Assembly: GCF_900106945.1 (NCBI RefSeq)
Contig: NZ_FNNE01000005.1
Location: 186,001 to 250,000 of the forward strand
DNA length: 64,000 nucleotides
Direction: 5' to 3'
DNA from: Marinobacter mobilis
Lineage (GTDB): Bacteria; Pseudomonadota; Gammaproteobacteria; Pseudomonadales; Oleiphilaceae
Part shown: positions 1 through 8,803 of the stretch, piece after piece
How the letters are laid out: each line of letters starts with the position of its first letter
Numbering within the stretch: position 1 is the stretch's first letter
Program-made: the position numbers and the translations under genes
The notes under the pieces: generated by a model
What the model was told of the DNA's origin: nothing
What the model saw: only the letters and a program-made list of their open reading frames with translations
Database searches by the model: none

Positions 1-1
1 C

Positions 2-1138
2 AAGGACGTGATTGATCCGGCGTTCTACAGCTTTATCGAACAGGGCTGGACCACCATTACGGTGGGAGAAACCACCTCCTTCGATCTGCATCCGAACTAT
101 GTGGAGGCGACCCGCGCCTCCCTCGGCCAGGTATCCCTCGGAGATCAGGTGGGGGAAATCAGCGGCTGGCAGGCCGGACGACCGTTCCCGGAGGAGCCGA
201 ACGCTGACGACCCCCGTGCCGGTGAGAAGCTGGCCTGGAACTACAAGTATGGCTACAACTGGGGCGACAGTGCGGCGATCTACCCGTTCTACTGGAAATA
301 CCGGGACATGGACTCCGGGGATGTGGAGCGGACCATCAAATTCAACTTTCATTTCCTCAACTATATGGGCCGGGTGATCCAGGAACCGACGCCGGAAATC
401 ACCCCAAACCCGTCCGAATTGTTCCGCGCCATCTATGTTCAGGTGCTGGACCCCAGTGATGTCCGCAACACCCAGCTGCTCATTCACCGGGCTTCGGACG
501 ATCTCAAACGCGACAACTCCTGGCTGTACCTTGGTTTCCAGCGCCGGGTCCGCCGCCTGGCCACCGGTCAGGTCACCGATGCCTTCCTTGGTTCTGACCT
601 GATGATCGAGGACTTCGAAGGCTACAACGGCCGCATTTCGGACATGAACTGGGCCTACAAAGGCACCCGCTACATGCTGATGCCCTTTTACAACCACAAC
701 GACCTGACCCTGGATACGGAAACCCATCAGGATGACGACGGCTATCAGGTGGTGGCGTTCGGCGGCCAGGGAGGCTGCTTCCCCAACATCACCTGGCAGC
801 TCCGCAAAGTCTATGAGGTGGAAGCCTCTCCGGCCGATGAAAGCCACCCCTTGTCCAGACGGGTTCACTTCATGGACGCACAGACGTTTACGATTCCGCG
901 TACCGTGGCCTATGACCGCAAGGGCAGCCTTTGGAAAACCTTCACCATCGGCCAGGCTCACCCGGATCATCACCTGCCGGCAAACGAGGGCAGTGGTGTC
1001 TCCATCGATGACAGCTTCAGCATGATCGATGTCCAGGCCAGTCACTGCACCACCGGCCAGTTCAAGGGCCAGGTTGACCCGCAACTGTCTCCCACCAACA
1101 TGTTTAACGTTCAGCACCTGCGCGCTACCGGCAGCTGA
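2..1138 (+). CDS. DUF1329 family protein, 5' end cut by window edge
   Basis: This is the C-terminal part of a DUF1329 protein; the frame is open back to base 2, so the true start and export signal lie outside the window. The sequence resembles two complete DUF1329 proteins further on (15348-16700 and 47025-48386) in its aromatic-rich, beta-rich character, but is clearly diverged from them. DUF1329 proteins are exported and usually encoded next to DUF1302 outer-membrane proteins; their biochemical role is not established. A strong terminator follows directly, so this is the last gene of its operon. The GTG at base 8 is probably internal. The family call is good; function is unknown. Confidence 0.85.
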   Translation, partial: KDVIDPAFYSFIEQGWTTITVGETTSFDLHPNYVEATRASLGQVSLGDQVGEISGWQAGRPFPEEPNADDPRAGEKLAWNYKYGYNWGDSAAIYPFYWKYRDMDSGDVERTIKFNFHFLNYMGRVIQEPTPEITPNPSELFRAIYVQVLDPSDVRNTQLLIHRASDDLKRDNSWLYLGFQRRVRRLATGQVTDAFLGSDLMIEDFEGYNGRISDMNWAYKGTRYMLMPFYNHNDLTLDTETHQDDDGYQVVAFGGQGGCFPNITWQLRKVYEVEASPADESHPLSRRVHFMDAQTFTIPRTVAYDRKGSLWKTFTIGQAHPDHHLPANEGSGVSIDDSFSMIDVQASHCTTGQFKGQVDPQLSPTNMFNVQHLRATGS

Positions 1139-1164
1139 TTCGGCGTCGTTGTTGCTCCTCACTT

Positions 1165-1190
1165 GGGCCCGCCGTGGCGGGCCCCTTTTT
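1165..1190 (+). terminator. Rho-independent terminator after DUF1329 gene
   Basis: A perfect 9-bp GC-only stem (1165-1173 pairing with 1176-1184) is followed by a C and five T. It starts 26 bp after the DUF1329 stop codon and ends before the Shine-Dalgarno of the next gene, separating the two transcripts. Confidence 0.85.
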
Positions 1191-1209
1191 CCCGCCAGGG
1201 AGGCTCGCT

Positions 1210-1815
1210 ATGCCTGACCGTGAAACGCTATCTGCCGACAATGCCCCGGCGCCTGCCGCGGAACCGCTAACCGTCGTCGTGTCTCGGCGAGTAAAGGACA
1301 GGGACAAAATCGCGTTTGAACGTCTCAGCAGTCAAATGACAGAACGCGCTTCCGGTTTCCCGGGCTATCTGGGTGCTGCCCTGTTCCGGCCATCCGCACC
1401 CGATGACCCGGAATACCGCATCGTCTTCAGGTTCAGGGATCGGGAATCGCTGTCATGCTGGGAGACCTCCAATGAGCGGAATGAGCTGCTCGGCGAGATC
1501 GAGAGCCTGCTGATCCAGCCCAGCGAACGGGAAGTCACGGAAGGTATTGTTGCCTGGTTCACCCGTCCCGGCCGAAACCCGGTACAACCGCCTCCGAGAT
1601 ACAAAATGACCATTGTCAGCTGGTTGGCGCTCTACCCGGCTGTGACTCTGGTTTTCGTCCTGTTCGGCGATCTCCTGACACAGGTCCCGCTTCTGGCGAG
1701 AACCGCTCTGGTGACCGGGGTGGTGATGCTTCTTATGAGCTACGTGCTGATGCCGAGGATGACCCGCTGGTTCTCATTCTGGCTATTTCCTGACAAACGC
1801 AATCACAGCCGCTGA
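1210..1815 (+). CDS. Antibiotic biosynthesis monooxygenase (ABM) domain membrane protein
   Basis: This 201-residue protein has an N-terminal ABM-like ferredoxin fold (about residues 20-118: a TVVVSRRVK strand, then SGFPGYLGAALFRP and a YRIVFRFRD strand). Two hydrophobic segments follow near residues 134-156 and 163-183. ABM domains bind small molecules or haem, or act as cofactor-free oxygenases; this membrane-linked subtype is widespread but uncharacterised. The ATG at 1210 is chosen because AGGGAGG lies 6 bp upstream. A longer in-frame start at 1174 falls inside the preceding terminator hairpin and is unlikely. It appears to be a single-gene unit; the next gene begins about 200 bp on. Confidence 0.8.
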   Translation: MPDRETLSADNAPAPAAEPLTVVVSRRVKDRDKIAFERLSSQMTERASGFPGYLGAALFRPSAPDDPEYRIVFRFRDRESLSCWETSNERNELLGEIESLLIQPSEREVTEGIVAWFTRPGRNPVQPPPRYKMTIVSWLALYPAVTLVFVLFGDLLTQVPLLARTALVTGVVMLLMSYVLMPRMTRWFSFWLFPDKRNHSR

Positions 1816-2021
1816 CACGGCGGTCCTCCCACGCCCGAACGACCACAGCCCTTCCCCCCGCTTCAACGGTCATCAGCCGGTTCTGAGCCGGACTCACTCT
1901 GGCCTAAAAACTTCATGCCATGCACTGAAAAACAAATAGTTGGCGTAAAACGTTAAGTATTGCTCAGGCCAGAAGCCGAACATCGATTGTTGCGCCCCCT
2001 ATCAAACACTTACAACAAACG

Positions 2022-3683
2022 ATGGAACGCCGCATGAACACAGCGCACAACCGTACCCCCGGTACCCCTCTCTCAAGGCGGGTGACGTCAAACCGCCCGT
2101 TTATCCCGACCCTGGCTGCCATCCTGATGCTTGGCGTTACCGGCAGCCACGTCCTGGCCATGGAACGGGATCCGTTTATCGACGCAGTCCCTGTTGCCGA
2201 GAACATGGAGCCGGCACGCCAGCATCCCGCGCAGCAAGCGCAGGCTGAAGCACGCCTGCAGGCGCTGGAGGCGCGCACCGGACAAAAGCCGAACATCCTG
2301 ATCCTACTGGTGGATGATATGGGTTGGGGTGACCCGGGGGCCTTTGGCGGAGGCCTCGCTGTCGGCGCACCGACACCCAACATCGACCGCCTGGCCCAGG
2401 AAGGCCTCAAGCTGACCTCCACCTACTCCCAGCCCACCTGCACGCCCACCCGTGCGGCGCTGATGACCGGCCGCCTGCCTGCACGCACCGGGCTGACACG
2501 TCCCACCCTCACTGGCGAGAGCACCGCGGTCAACCCATGGAGCAGTGAGCAGACGGCGGCCGGACTGCTCAGCGACGTTGGCTACATGACGGCACTTTCC
2601 GGCAAGTGGCATCTGGGCAGCGGAGAAGGCAGCCAGCCCCATCAGGTGGGCTATGACGAGTATTTTGGCATCCTTAGTGTGGTTAGTGAGTTCACCCAGG
2701 GCCTGGATGAGCAGCGCTACCCCGAGCTGGTGCATAACCCGGAACGCATGGCCGCACTCCGTGAACTCAGCACCCCGGCAGTGACCGCCGCCAGCAAGGG
2801 CGGCACTCTGGAAGTCATCGCCGAGCTTGATTCGATTGCAGACGTGGCAGAGATCGATCAGCAGTTTGCCGCTTTCTCGGAAGACTTTATTGAACGCGCG
2901 GCCCAGGCGGACAAACCGTTCTATCTGGTGCATTCCTTCTCCCGTGTTCATAACGACAATTTCCCGGCCAGGGATTTTGTCGGTGCAAGCCCGGCCGCAA
3001 CCCCCTATAAGGATGCGGTGGTTGAAGTCGACGACATTGTCGGACGACTGGTGCGCAAGCTGGAAGAACAGGGCATTGCCGACAACACCCTGGTGTTCTT
3101 CACTTCCGATAACGGCGCCAACGAGGATGCCTGGCCGGATGCCGGGTTCCAGCCCTGGCGGGGAGGCAAAGGCACAACCTGGGAAGGCGGTGTACGGGTA
3201 CCGGGGATCGCCTGGTGGCCGGGGATGATTGCCGGCGGCCGCACCAACGAAGGCCTGTTCGACCTGCTCGACCTGTTCAACACCAGCCTCACGCTGGGAG
3301 GCGCGGAGCTGCCGGACGACCGCTACATTGATGGCGTGGACCAGACCTCGTTCCTCCTCGCCGACAACGGTGATAGCCATCGGGAAGCGGTGTTCATGTA
3401 CAGCGAGCGCAACCTGACCGCCATTCGCTGGGAAGAATTCAAGGTGCACTTCAAGGTGTTCCAGACCCACGTTCCCGGGTCCAACCTTGACGAATCAACC
3501 CTGGTCTCCACCGGCATGTCGCCCTGGGTCTATAACCTCTACCTGGATCCCAAGGAACAGAAGAGCGTCGGCCACCGCACCTTCGAATGGGGCCTGCCCC
3601 GCATCCTCCGCCTGGTGGACCAGCATATCGGCACCTACCAACGGTACCCGATGAAAGAGATCGGGCTGACCAAGCCTTTCTGA
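2022..3683 (+). CDS. Type I sulfatase (arylsulfatase family), secreted
   Basis: This 553-residue protein has a Sec signal peptide (about residues 24-46, ending SHVLA), then a sulfatase domain. The calcium-binding pair is D98-D99 in LLVDDMGWGD. The formylglycine signature is C140-T-P-T-R144, fitting C-x-P/A-x-R, so catalytic Cys140 should be oxidised to formylglycine. TSDNGAN and WEGGVRVPG, typical of the family, appear later. It would hydrolyse sulfate esters in the periplasm or outside; the substrate cannot be told from sequence. No formylglycine-generating enzyme is encoded in the window. It heads a four-gene same-strand run with DUF3604, isomerase and HupE-like genes. ATG 2034 is an alternative start; neither has a strong Shine-Dalgarno. 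Confidence 0.9.
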   Translation: MERRMNTAHNRTPGTPLSRRVTSNRPFIPTLAAILMLGVTGSHVLAMERDPFIDAVPVAENMEPARQHPAQQAQAEARLQALEARTGQKPNILILLVDDMGWGDPGAFGGGLAVGAPTPNIDRLAQEGLKLTSTYSQPTCTPTRAALMTGRLPARTGLTRPTLTGESTAVNPWSSEQTAAGLLSDVGYMTALSGKWHLGSGEGSQPHQVGYDEYFGILSVVSEFTQGLDEQRYPELVHNPERMAALRELSTPAVTAASKGGTLEVIAELDSIADVAEIDQQFAAFSEDFIERAAQADKPFYLVHSFSRVHNDNFPARDFVGASPAATPYKDAVVEVDDIVGRLVRKLEEQGIADNTLVFFTSDNGANEDAWPDAGFQPWRGGKGTTWEGGVRVPGIAWWPGMIAGGRTNEGLFDLLDLFNTSLTLGGAELPDDRYIDGVDQTSFLLADNGDSHREAVFMYSERNLTAIRWEEFKVHFKVFQTHVPGSNLDESTLVSTGMSPWVYNLYLDPKEQKSVGHRTFEWGLPRILRLVDQHIGTYQRYPMKEIGLTKPF

Positions 3684-3751
3684 CCCCCGTTCAAGATTCC
3701 AAGCTCACAACCGGAGGCTCCCCGAGCCTCCGTACCAAAGGAGCCTTAAGC

Positions 3752-5593
3752 ATGCATCCAACACTGGACACTCCGAGCAGGAAAGCCCACTGGTTGCCTC
3801 TTGCCCTGACCGCACAACTGGTCTCGGCAACGGCCCTGGCCCAGGACGCCGTACCGACCGAGGTCTATTTCGGTAACCTTCACGTTCACACAAAGTGGTC
3901 TTTCGACGGCTATATCAATCGTGCCGTTTCTGAACCCGACGACGCCTATCGCTGGGCCAAGGGCGAACCCATCCCCGGTTTTGGCAGCGATGAGCCCCGT
4001 CAGATCGGGGCACCCCTGGACTGGTACGCGGTCACCGATCACGCCGCCTACATGGGCGTACTGCCATTGATGGAGGATCCGGACAACCCTGTCAGCGATC
4101 ACCCCCTCGCTGACGACATCACCGGTGACGACCCGGCCGCCGCATTCCAGGCCTACTCGCAGATTCTGACCAGCATGTTCGACGACAAACGCGAAGACCC
4201 GCTTCTTGGCAACAGGGCGCTCAAGGTGAATGTCTGGCAACGGGTCATTGCGAACGCCGACGAACACTATGAACCGGGCAAATTCACCACCTTCGCCGGT
4301 TTCGAGTGGACCTCAGCGCCGGACTGGCAGAACCTGCACCGGGTGGTGATATTCCGGGACACCGAAACACTTCCGGAAACGCCCTTCTCCACCCTGGACT
4401 CCCCGGTCCCCGAAGACCTCTGGCGCTGGATGGAACAGCAGCGCAGCCAGGGTTCGGAACTGCTGGCGATCCCCCATAACGGCAACGCCAGCGACGGCCT
4501 GATGTTCCCCGTCGAAGAGTCCTATGGCGGCAGCGCTGTGTCGTCAGAGGCGTACGCCGAAGCCCGCATGCGCAACGAACCCCTGTACGAACTGAGCCAG
4601 ATCAAGGGTACCTCGGAGACCCACCCGATCCTGTCCCCCAATGATGAGTTTGGCGGTTTCGAGATCTGGGACTACACCCTTGCCGCCACAGCCACGCCTC
4701 CACAACACAAACAGGGCGGTTATATGCGTGAGGCGCTGATCCGGGGTGTCGGGCTCACGCGGCAGGGCCACATCAATCCGTTCCAGTATGGCTTCATTGG
4801 CGACAGCGATACCCACGACGGCGCCGCCGTTATCGAGGAAGACAACTACACGGGCAAGTTCGGCTTCGAGAACGCCCCCCAGCACCGTCTGGACGGACCA
4901 CCGGGAGTCAACGAAAAAGCCGCAGAACAGGTACGTCGTTTCAGCTCCGGCGGCGTTGCAGGCGTCTGGGCCCTCGCCAATACCCGGGAGGCCATTTTCG
5001 ATGCCATGATGCGCAAGGAAACCTTTGCTACCTCCGGGCCGCGACTGAAAGTTCGCCTGTTCGGCGGTTTTGGCTTCGACGCGGACTCCATGTCCGGCGA
5101 CCACTGGGTGCAGGCCGCCTATCAGAATGGCGTTGCCATGGGAGGCGTGCTCAACCAGGCTCCGGAGGGCAAGGCCCCGGTGTTCCTGATCTCGGCCATG
5201 AAGGAAGCGTCGGGGGCCAACCTTGATCGCATCCAGATCATCAAGGGCTGGGTCGATGACGATGGCGAGCCGCACGAACAGATCTACGACGTGGCGCTGT
5301 CGGATAATCGCCACCCGGATGAACATGGCAACGTACCCGCCGTTGGCAATACCGTGGACGTTGCCCGCGCGACCTACACCAACAGCATTGGCGACAGCGA
5401 CCTGAACACGGTATGGACCGACCCGGACTTCGACCCCGCCTTACCTGCGGTCTATTACGCCCGGGTGCTGCAGATTCCCACCCCACGCTGGTCAACCTAT
5501 GACGCCGCCGCCCTCGGCCGGGCAATTCCCGAGGGTCTGCCCGCCACGATTCAGGAGCGGGCCTGGACCTCGCCGGTCTGGTACACCCCCTGA
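3752..5593 (+). CDS. DUF3604 domain protein, predicted exported metal-dependent hydrolase
   Basis: This 613-residue protein has a signal peptide (about residues 12-30, ending TALA-QD) and a DUF3604 domain over nearly all the rest. Metal-ligand-like motifs of PHP-type hydrolases are visible: H44-V-H46-T, T-D96-H97, IPHNGN and GDSDTHDG. The family is predicted to be hydrolytic, but no reaction is established for this branch. ATG 3752 is chosen because AAGGAG lies 8 bp upstream and a signal peptide begins there; the frame stays open upstream over the sulfatase end. It follows the sulfatase by 68 bp and precedes the isomerase gene by 8 bp, so co-transcription is likely. Confidence 0.88.
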   Translation: MHPTLDTPSRKAHWLPLALTAQLVSATALAQDAVPTEVYFGNLHVHTKWSFDGYINRAVSEPDDAYRWAKGEPIPGFGSDEPRQIGAPLDWYAVTDHAAYMGVLPLMEDPDNPVSDHPLADDITGDDPAAAFQAYSQILTSMFDDKREDPLLGNRALKVNVWQRVIANADEHYEPGKFTTFAGFEWTSAPDWQNLHRVVIFRDTETLPETPFSTLDSPVPEDLWRWMEQQRSQGSELLAIPHNGNASDGLMFPVEESYGGSAVSSEAYAEARMRNEPLYELSQIKGTSETHPILSPNDEFGGFEIWDYTLAATATPPQHKQGGYMREALIRGVGLTRQGHINPFQYGFIGDSDTHDGAAVIEEDNYTGKFGFENAPQHRLDGPPGVNEKAAEQVRRFSSGGVAGVWALANTREAIFDAMMRKETFATSGPRLKVRLFGGFGFDADSMSGDHWVQAAYQNGVAMGGVLNQAPEGKAPVFLISAMKEASGANLDRIQIIKGWVDDDGEPHEQIYDVALSDNRHPDEHGNVPAVGNTVDVARATYTNSIGDSDLNTVWTDPDFDPALPAVYYARVLQIPTPRWSTYDAAALGRAIPEGLPATIQERAWTSPVWYTP

Positions 5594-5601
5594 GGCCCCA
5601 T

Positions 5602-6438
5602 ATGAAGAAGCTACTGAGAGAACCGTTGTTGCACTTCGCCCTGATCGGCCTGGTCACCTTTGCCGGCTTCAGCCATCTGAACCCCCGGAGCGCGGATTCG
5701 GCGCAGCGGATTGTGGTCGACGACAACCGGATTGCCAACCTGTCGGCGCGGTTTGAGAGCAGCTGGGGGCGAATGCCCACGGATGACGAGCTGACCGCGT
5801 TGATCGATCACTATGTGATGGAAGAGGCCTACTACCGGCAGGCGCTGGCGCTCGGGTTCGATCAGGACGACCCGGTCATCCGCCGGCGACTGCTGCAGAA
5901 AATGCAGTTGCTGACCAACTCGGTGGCAGCGGCCCGAGAACCACAGCCGGGCGAGCTGGCCCGTTATCTGGCCGCACACCCGGAGCGCTACCGCACTCCG
6001 GGCCAGTTCAGCTTTGAGCAAATCCATATCGGCAGCGACCTCTCGACACAGGAGCTGAACGCCCGAATTGACGCGGTCAGCTACCGTCTGGAAGCGGCCT
6101 TGCCGATCACAAGTGATTCTCCCCTGCTGCCCCGCCAGTTCAGCCAGGCCACGGATTTCGAGATCACCCGGCACTTTGGTCCTCAGTTCAGCGAACAGCT
6201 GGCCGGCTTACCTCTCAACGAGTGGCAAGGCCCGCTGACCTCCGGCGTGGGGGTACATTTTGTCAGATTGAACCACTACCAACCCGGCGACCTGCCCCCG
6301 CTTGATAAGGTCCAGGAGGCGGTTCTGCGAGACTGGCGCTACGATAACGAGCGTCAGGCCGACGCCCGGGTCGAGCGGGCCTTGCTTGAGGGCTATGAGG
6401 TCATAATCGCCTCCTCGGCCCGGAATCCAGAGTCATGA
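5602..6438 (+). CDS. Periplasmic parvulin-like peptidyl-prolyl isomerase, membrane-anchored
   Basis: This 278-residue protein has one N-terminal membrane segment (about residues 8-26), a helical SurA/PpiD-like region, and a rotamase-like domain from about residue 130 (FSFEQIHI through GVGVHFVRL). Such proteins help fold exported proteins. The rotamase domain is diverged, so it may be chiefly a chaperone. It begins 8 bp after the DUF3604 gene, and its TGA stop overlaps the ATG of the next gene (ATGA), indicating translational coupling. A dedicated foldase for the neighbouring exported hydrolases is a reasonable inference. Confidence 0.85.
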   Translation: MKKLLREPLLHFALIGLVTFAGFSHLNPRSADSAQRIVVDDNRIANLSARFESSWGRMPTDDELTALIDHYVMEEAYYRQALALGFDQDDPVIRRRLLQKMQLLTNSVAAAREPQPGELARYLAAHPERYRTPGQFSFEQIHIGSDLSTQELNARIDAVSYRLEAALPITSDSPLLPRQFSQATDFEITRHFGPQFSEQLAGLPLNEWQGPLTSGVGVHFVRLNHYQPGDLPPLDKVQEAVLRDWRYDNERQADARVERALLEGYEVIIASSARNPES

Positions 6439-7433
6439 AAGCGACCGTTGTGCCTGCCCTGCTGCTGTCCCTGTTTTCCCTCATCTGCGCAGGCAGCAGC
6501 CATGCTGACGAACTCCGCCCGGCCTATCTTCAGCTGACCGAAACCTCTGCCGATTCAGTGAGTATTTACTGGAAAGTGCCAGCCCGGGGCGCCCGTCAAC
6601 GACTGGCTCTGGAGGTGATTCTCGACGGCACCAGCGAAGCCTTGTCAGTACCGATCGAACGTTTCGTCAATGGCGTCAACGTGCGCCATTGGCAGATTCA
6701 CCGGCCTGGTGGGCTGATGGGGCTCGGGGTCACCGTTGACGGCCTGGCCCGCTCGGGTGCCGAAGTGCTGGCCCGGGTAGAGTATCTCGATGGCACCTCG
6801 GCCACTCACCGCCTGACCGCCGAGGCACCCGCCTTCCGGATCGCCGATAAACCCGGGCTGCTGGAAACCGTCAGCACCTATTTTGTACTCGGCGTCGAGC
6901 ACATACTGTTCGGCATCGACCACCTGCTGTTCGTCACACTACTGCTGTTGCTGGTGCACACCGCAAGGCACCTCGCCATCACCGTCACCGCTTTCACCGT
7001 TGCACACAGCATTACCCTGATACTTGCGTCGCTGGAGATCATTCAGGTGCCGGTCCTGCCGGTGGAAGTGTGTATTGCCCTCAGCATTGTCTTTCTGGCA
7101 ACAGAAATCATCCGCGGCGAGCAGGGTAAACCGGGCCTGACGGCCAGCGCTCCCTGGCTGGTAGCTCTGGGCTTCGGCTTACTGCATGGGCTGGGGTTTG
7201 CCGCTGCCCTGAACGAGATCGGTCTGCCCCGTCATGCAGTCATGCCCGCTCTGGTGGTATTCAATCTGGGGGTGGAAGCAGGCCAGTTGGTCTTTATTGC
7301 GGTCGTGCTTACGGTCGGGCGGTTTCTGCCAGCCGGCCTGAAGCAAACGCCGGTCTGGCAGGTAAGGGTACCCGCTTATGCGGTGGGCTCGCTCGCCGCC
7401 TTCTGGGCAGTCGAGCGAGCCGCCGGTTTCTAG
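6435..7433 (+). CDS. HupE/UreJ-type multi-pass membrane protein with exported N-terminal domain
   Basis: This 332-residue protein has a signal sequence (about residues 5-24), an exported beta-rich domain of roughly 110 residues, and from residue 145 a HupE/UreJ_2-type membrane domain with about six helices. The hallmark motif is H156-ILFGI-D162-H163-LLF, with further membrane histidines at H191 and H251. HupE and UreJ proteins are nickel permeases, but this two-domain subtype is not tied to hydrogenase or urease, and neither is encoded here. A metal supply role for the upstream DUF3604 or sulfatase proteins is possible but untested. Its TAG stop overlaps the stop of the convergent WS/DGAT gene. 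Confidence 0.85.
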   Translation: MKATVVPALLLSLFSLICAGSSHADELRPAYLQLTETSADSVSIYWKVPARGARQRLALEVILDGTSEALSVPIERFVNGVNVRHWQIHRPGGLMGLGVTVDGLARSGAEVLARVEYLDGTSATHRLTAEAPAFRIADKPGLLETVSTYFVLGVEHILFGIDHLLFVTLLLLLVHTARHLAITVTAFTVAHSITLILASLEIIQVPVLPVEVCIALSIVFLATEIIRGEQGKPGLTASAPWLVALGFGLLHGLGFAAALNEIGLPRHAVMPALVVFNLGVEAGQLVFIAVVLTVGRFLPAGLKQTPVWQVRVPAYAVGSLAAFWAVERAAGF

Positions 7434-8803
7434 CCCTGCGGGCTATTCAGCACACAACGTTCCAGTTCCTCAAACGCCGTCGTCATGGCAACTGCCAGCC
7501 GCTGCACATGAGGCACCCGGTCACGGCAGGCGACGATCCCGAAGTTGAGAAAGTCGCCGTGGCTGACACAGGTAAAGTTCAGCGGCACACCCGGCATGAT
7601 CAGGCTCACCGGATACACGTGCAGCAATTCAGCTCCATTGAGGTAACGGATCTCCCGCTGACCCGGCACGTTGGAAATGGTGGTGTTGAACAACTGCCGT
7701 CCTGAGCTGCCGAACCCAAGCATCGTGGACGTCAGGAACGGTCCGGTCGAGAACAATGAATAGAAGTTCACCGCATTGGGCGACAGGTCATTCAGCAGCG
7801 CCTTGCCGGCCCTGGTTGAGCGCTTGACCTGGGCCAGGCGCAAGGCTGGGTCGGCGATATTGGTTCCGAGACTCCCAAACAGCATGCTGACCTGGTTACC
7901 AATACTGACATCCCCCGGTTTACGGGTTGATACGGGCAGCGCCGCGGTCAGTGAATCTTCAGGTAGCGCGTTGGCTTCGAGCAGATACTCCCGCAAGGCA
8001 CCACCGGTTATGGCCATCACCACATCATTGATGGTGGCATCGGCAGCCTTCGCCAACGTTTTCAACCGAGCCAGCCCAAACTGCTGTGTCGCCACCCGGC
8101 GGTGGGGCCCAATCGGGCCATTGAGGATGGTGTCGGGAGTGGACCGGAAGGTGGTCAGTTCATCGTTGGAGCGACGGAGCTTGAGCGACGCCTCAAACGC
8201 GGCTTTTACATCACCGAACGACGGCAACCCAGGCTTGGCCGGTGTGCTCTCTGCTTTCGGTGCCTGCTCGGTCTGATCCTTCGCCCACATCGGCACACTC
8301 AGCGTGTCAGCGGATGTTGACAGGCTGCCCACCAGCAACCGCGTGCCACTGATACCATCGACCAGGGCATGGTGGATCTTGATGTAAAGGGCAAAGCGGT
8401 TATCGCTCAAGCCCTCGATCACATGACATTCCCACAATGGCTTTTCCAGATCCATCGGCAGCTCATGCAGCCATGCGATCATCTGCCCCAACTCCTTCTC
8501 ACCACCCGGCGCTGGCAGTGACCACTGCCGCAGGTGGTATTCCAGATCCAGCTCGTAAATCTCACGGGTCGCCGGTCGGAACTGCCAGCGTGTGGGCCGG
8601 GTCAGCACCTGGTTCCAGGGGAAGACAATCCGCGTTTCCTCACGCCAGCGGGCAATCAGCCGACTGACGAAGTCACGCCGTTCAGCCTCATCCAGGGATG
8701 AGGGGTAAGAGAATGTCATCAGCGCCGCAATGTGCATCGGCATGTTCTTGCCTTCAAGTTGCAGCGACGCAGCATCAAGCAACGGCATCCTTCGCTGGGT
8801 CAT
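7430..8803 (-). CDS. Wax ester synthase/diacylglycerol O-acyltransferase (WS/DGAT)
   Basis: This 457-residue protein is the usual length of bacterial WS/DGAT enzymes, which transfer acyl-CoA to fatty alcohols or diacylglycerol to make storage wax esters or triacylglycerol at the inner membrane. The active-site motif is H144-H145-ALV-D149-G150, with second histidine H145 the general base in this family. The conserved PLWECHVIEGL stretch is at about 122-132, and the C-terminal half contains the family's SNVPG motif. Its ATG overlaps the stop of an upstream paralogue (ATGA), so the two are translated together. Its end overlaps the HupE-like gene tail to tail. Confidence 0.93.
   Translation of the reverse strand: MTQRRMPLLDAASLQLEGKNMPMHIAALMTFSYPSSLDEAERRDFVSRLIARWREETRIVFPWNQVLTRPTRWQFRPATREIYELDLEYHLRQWSLPAPGGEKELGQMIAWLHELPMDLEKPLWECHVIEGLSDNRFALYIKIHHALVDGISGTRLLVGSLSTSADTLSVPMWAKDQTEQAPKAESTPAKPGLPSFGDVKAAFEASLKLRRSNDELTTFRSTPDTILNGPIGPHRRVATQQFGLARLKTLAKAADATINDVVMAITGGALREYLLEANALPEDSLTAALPVSTRKPGDVSIGNQVSMLFGSLGTNIADPALRLAQVKRSTRAGKALLNDLSPNAVNFYSLFSTGPFLTSTMLGFGSSGRQLFNTTISNVPGQREIRYLNGAELLHVYPVSLIMPGVPLNFTCVSHGDFLNFGIVACRDRVPHVQRLAVAMTTAFEELERCVLNSPQG

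Noticed and set aside
6435..7433. Hydrogenase or urease accessory function for the HupE/UreJ-like gene
   Set aside because: No hydrogenase or urease gene is present in the window, and the protein has an extra exported domain typical of a different subtype.
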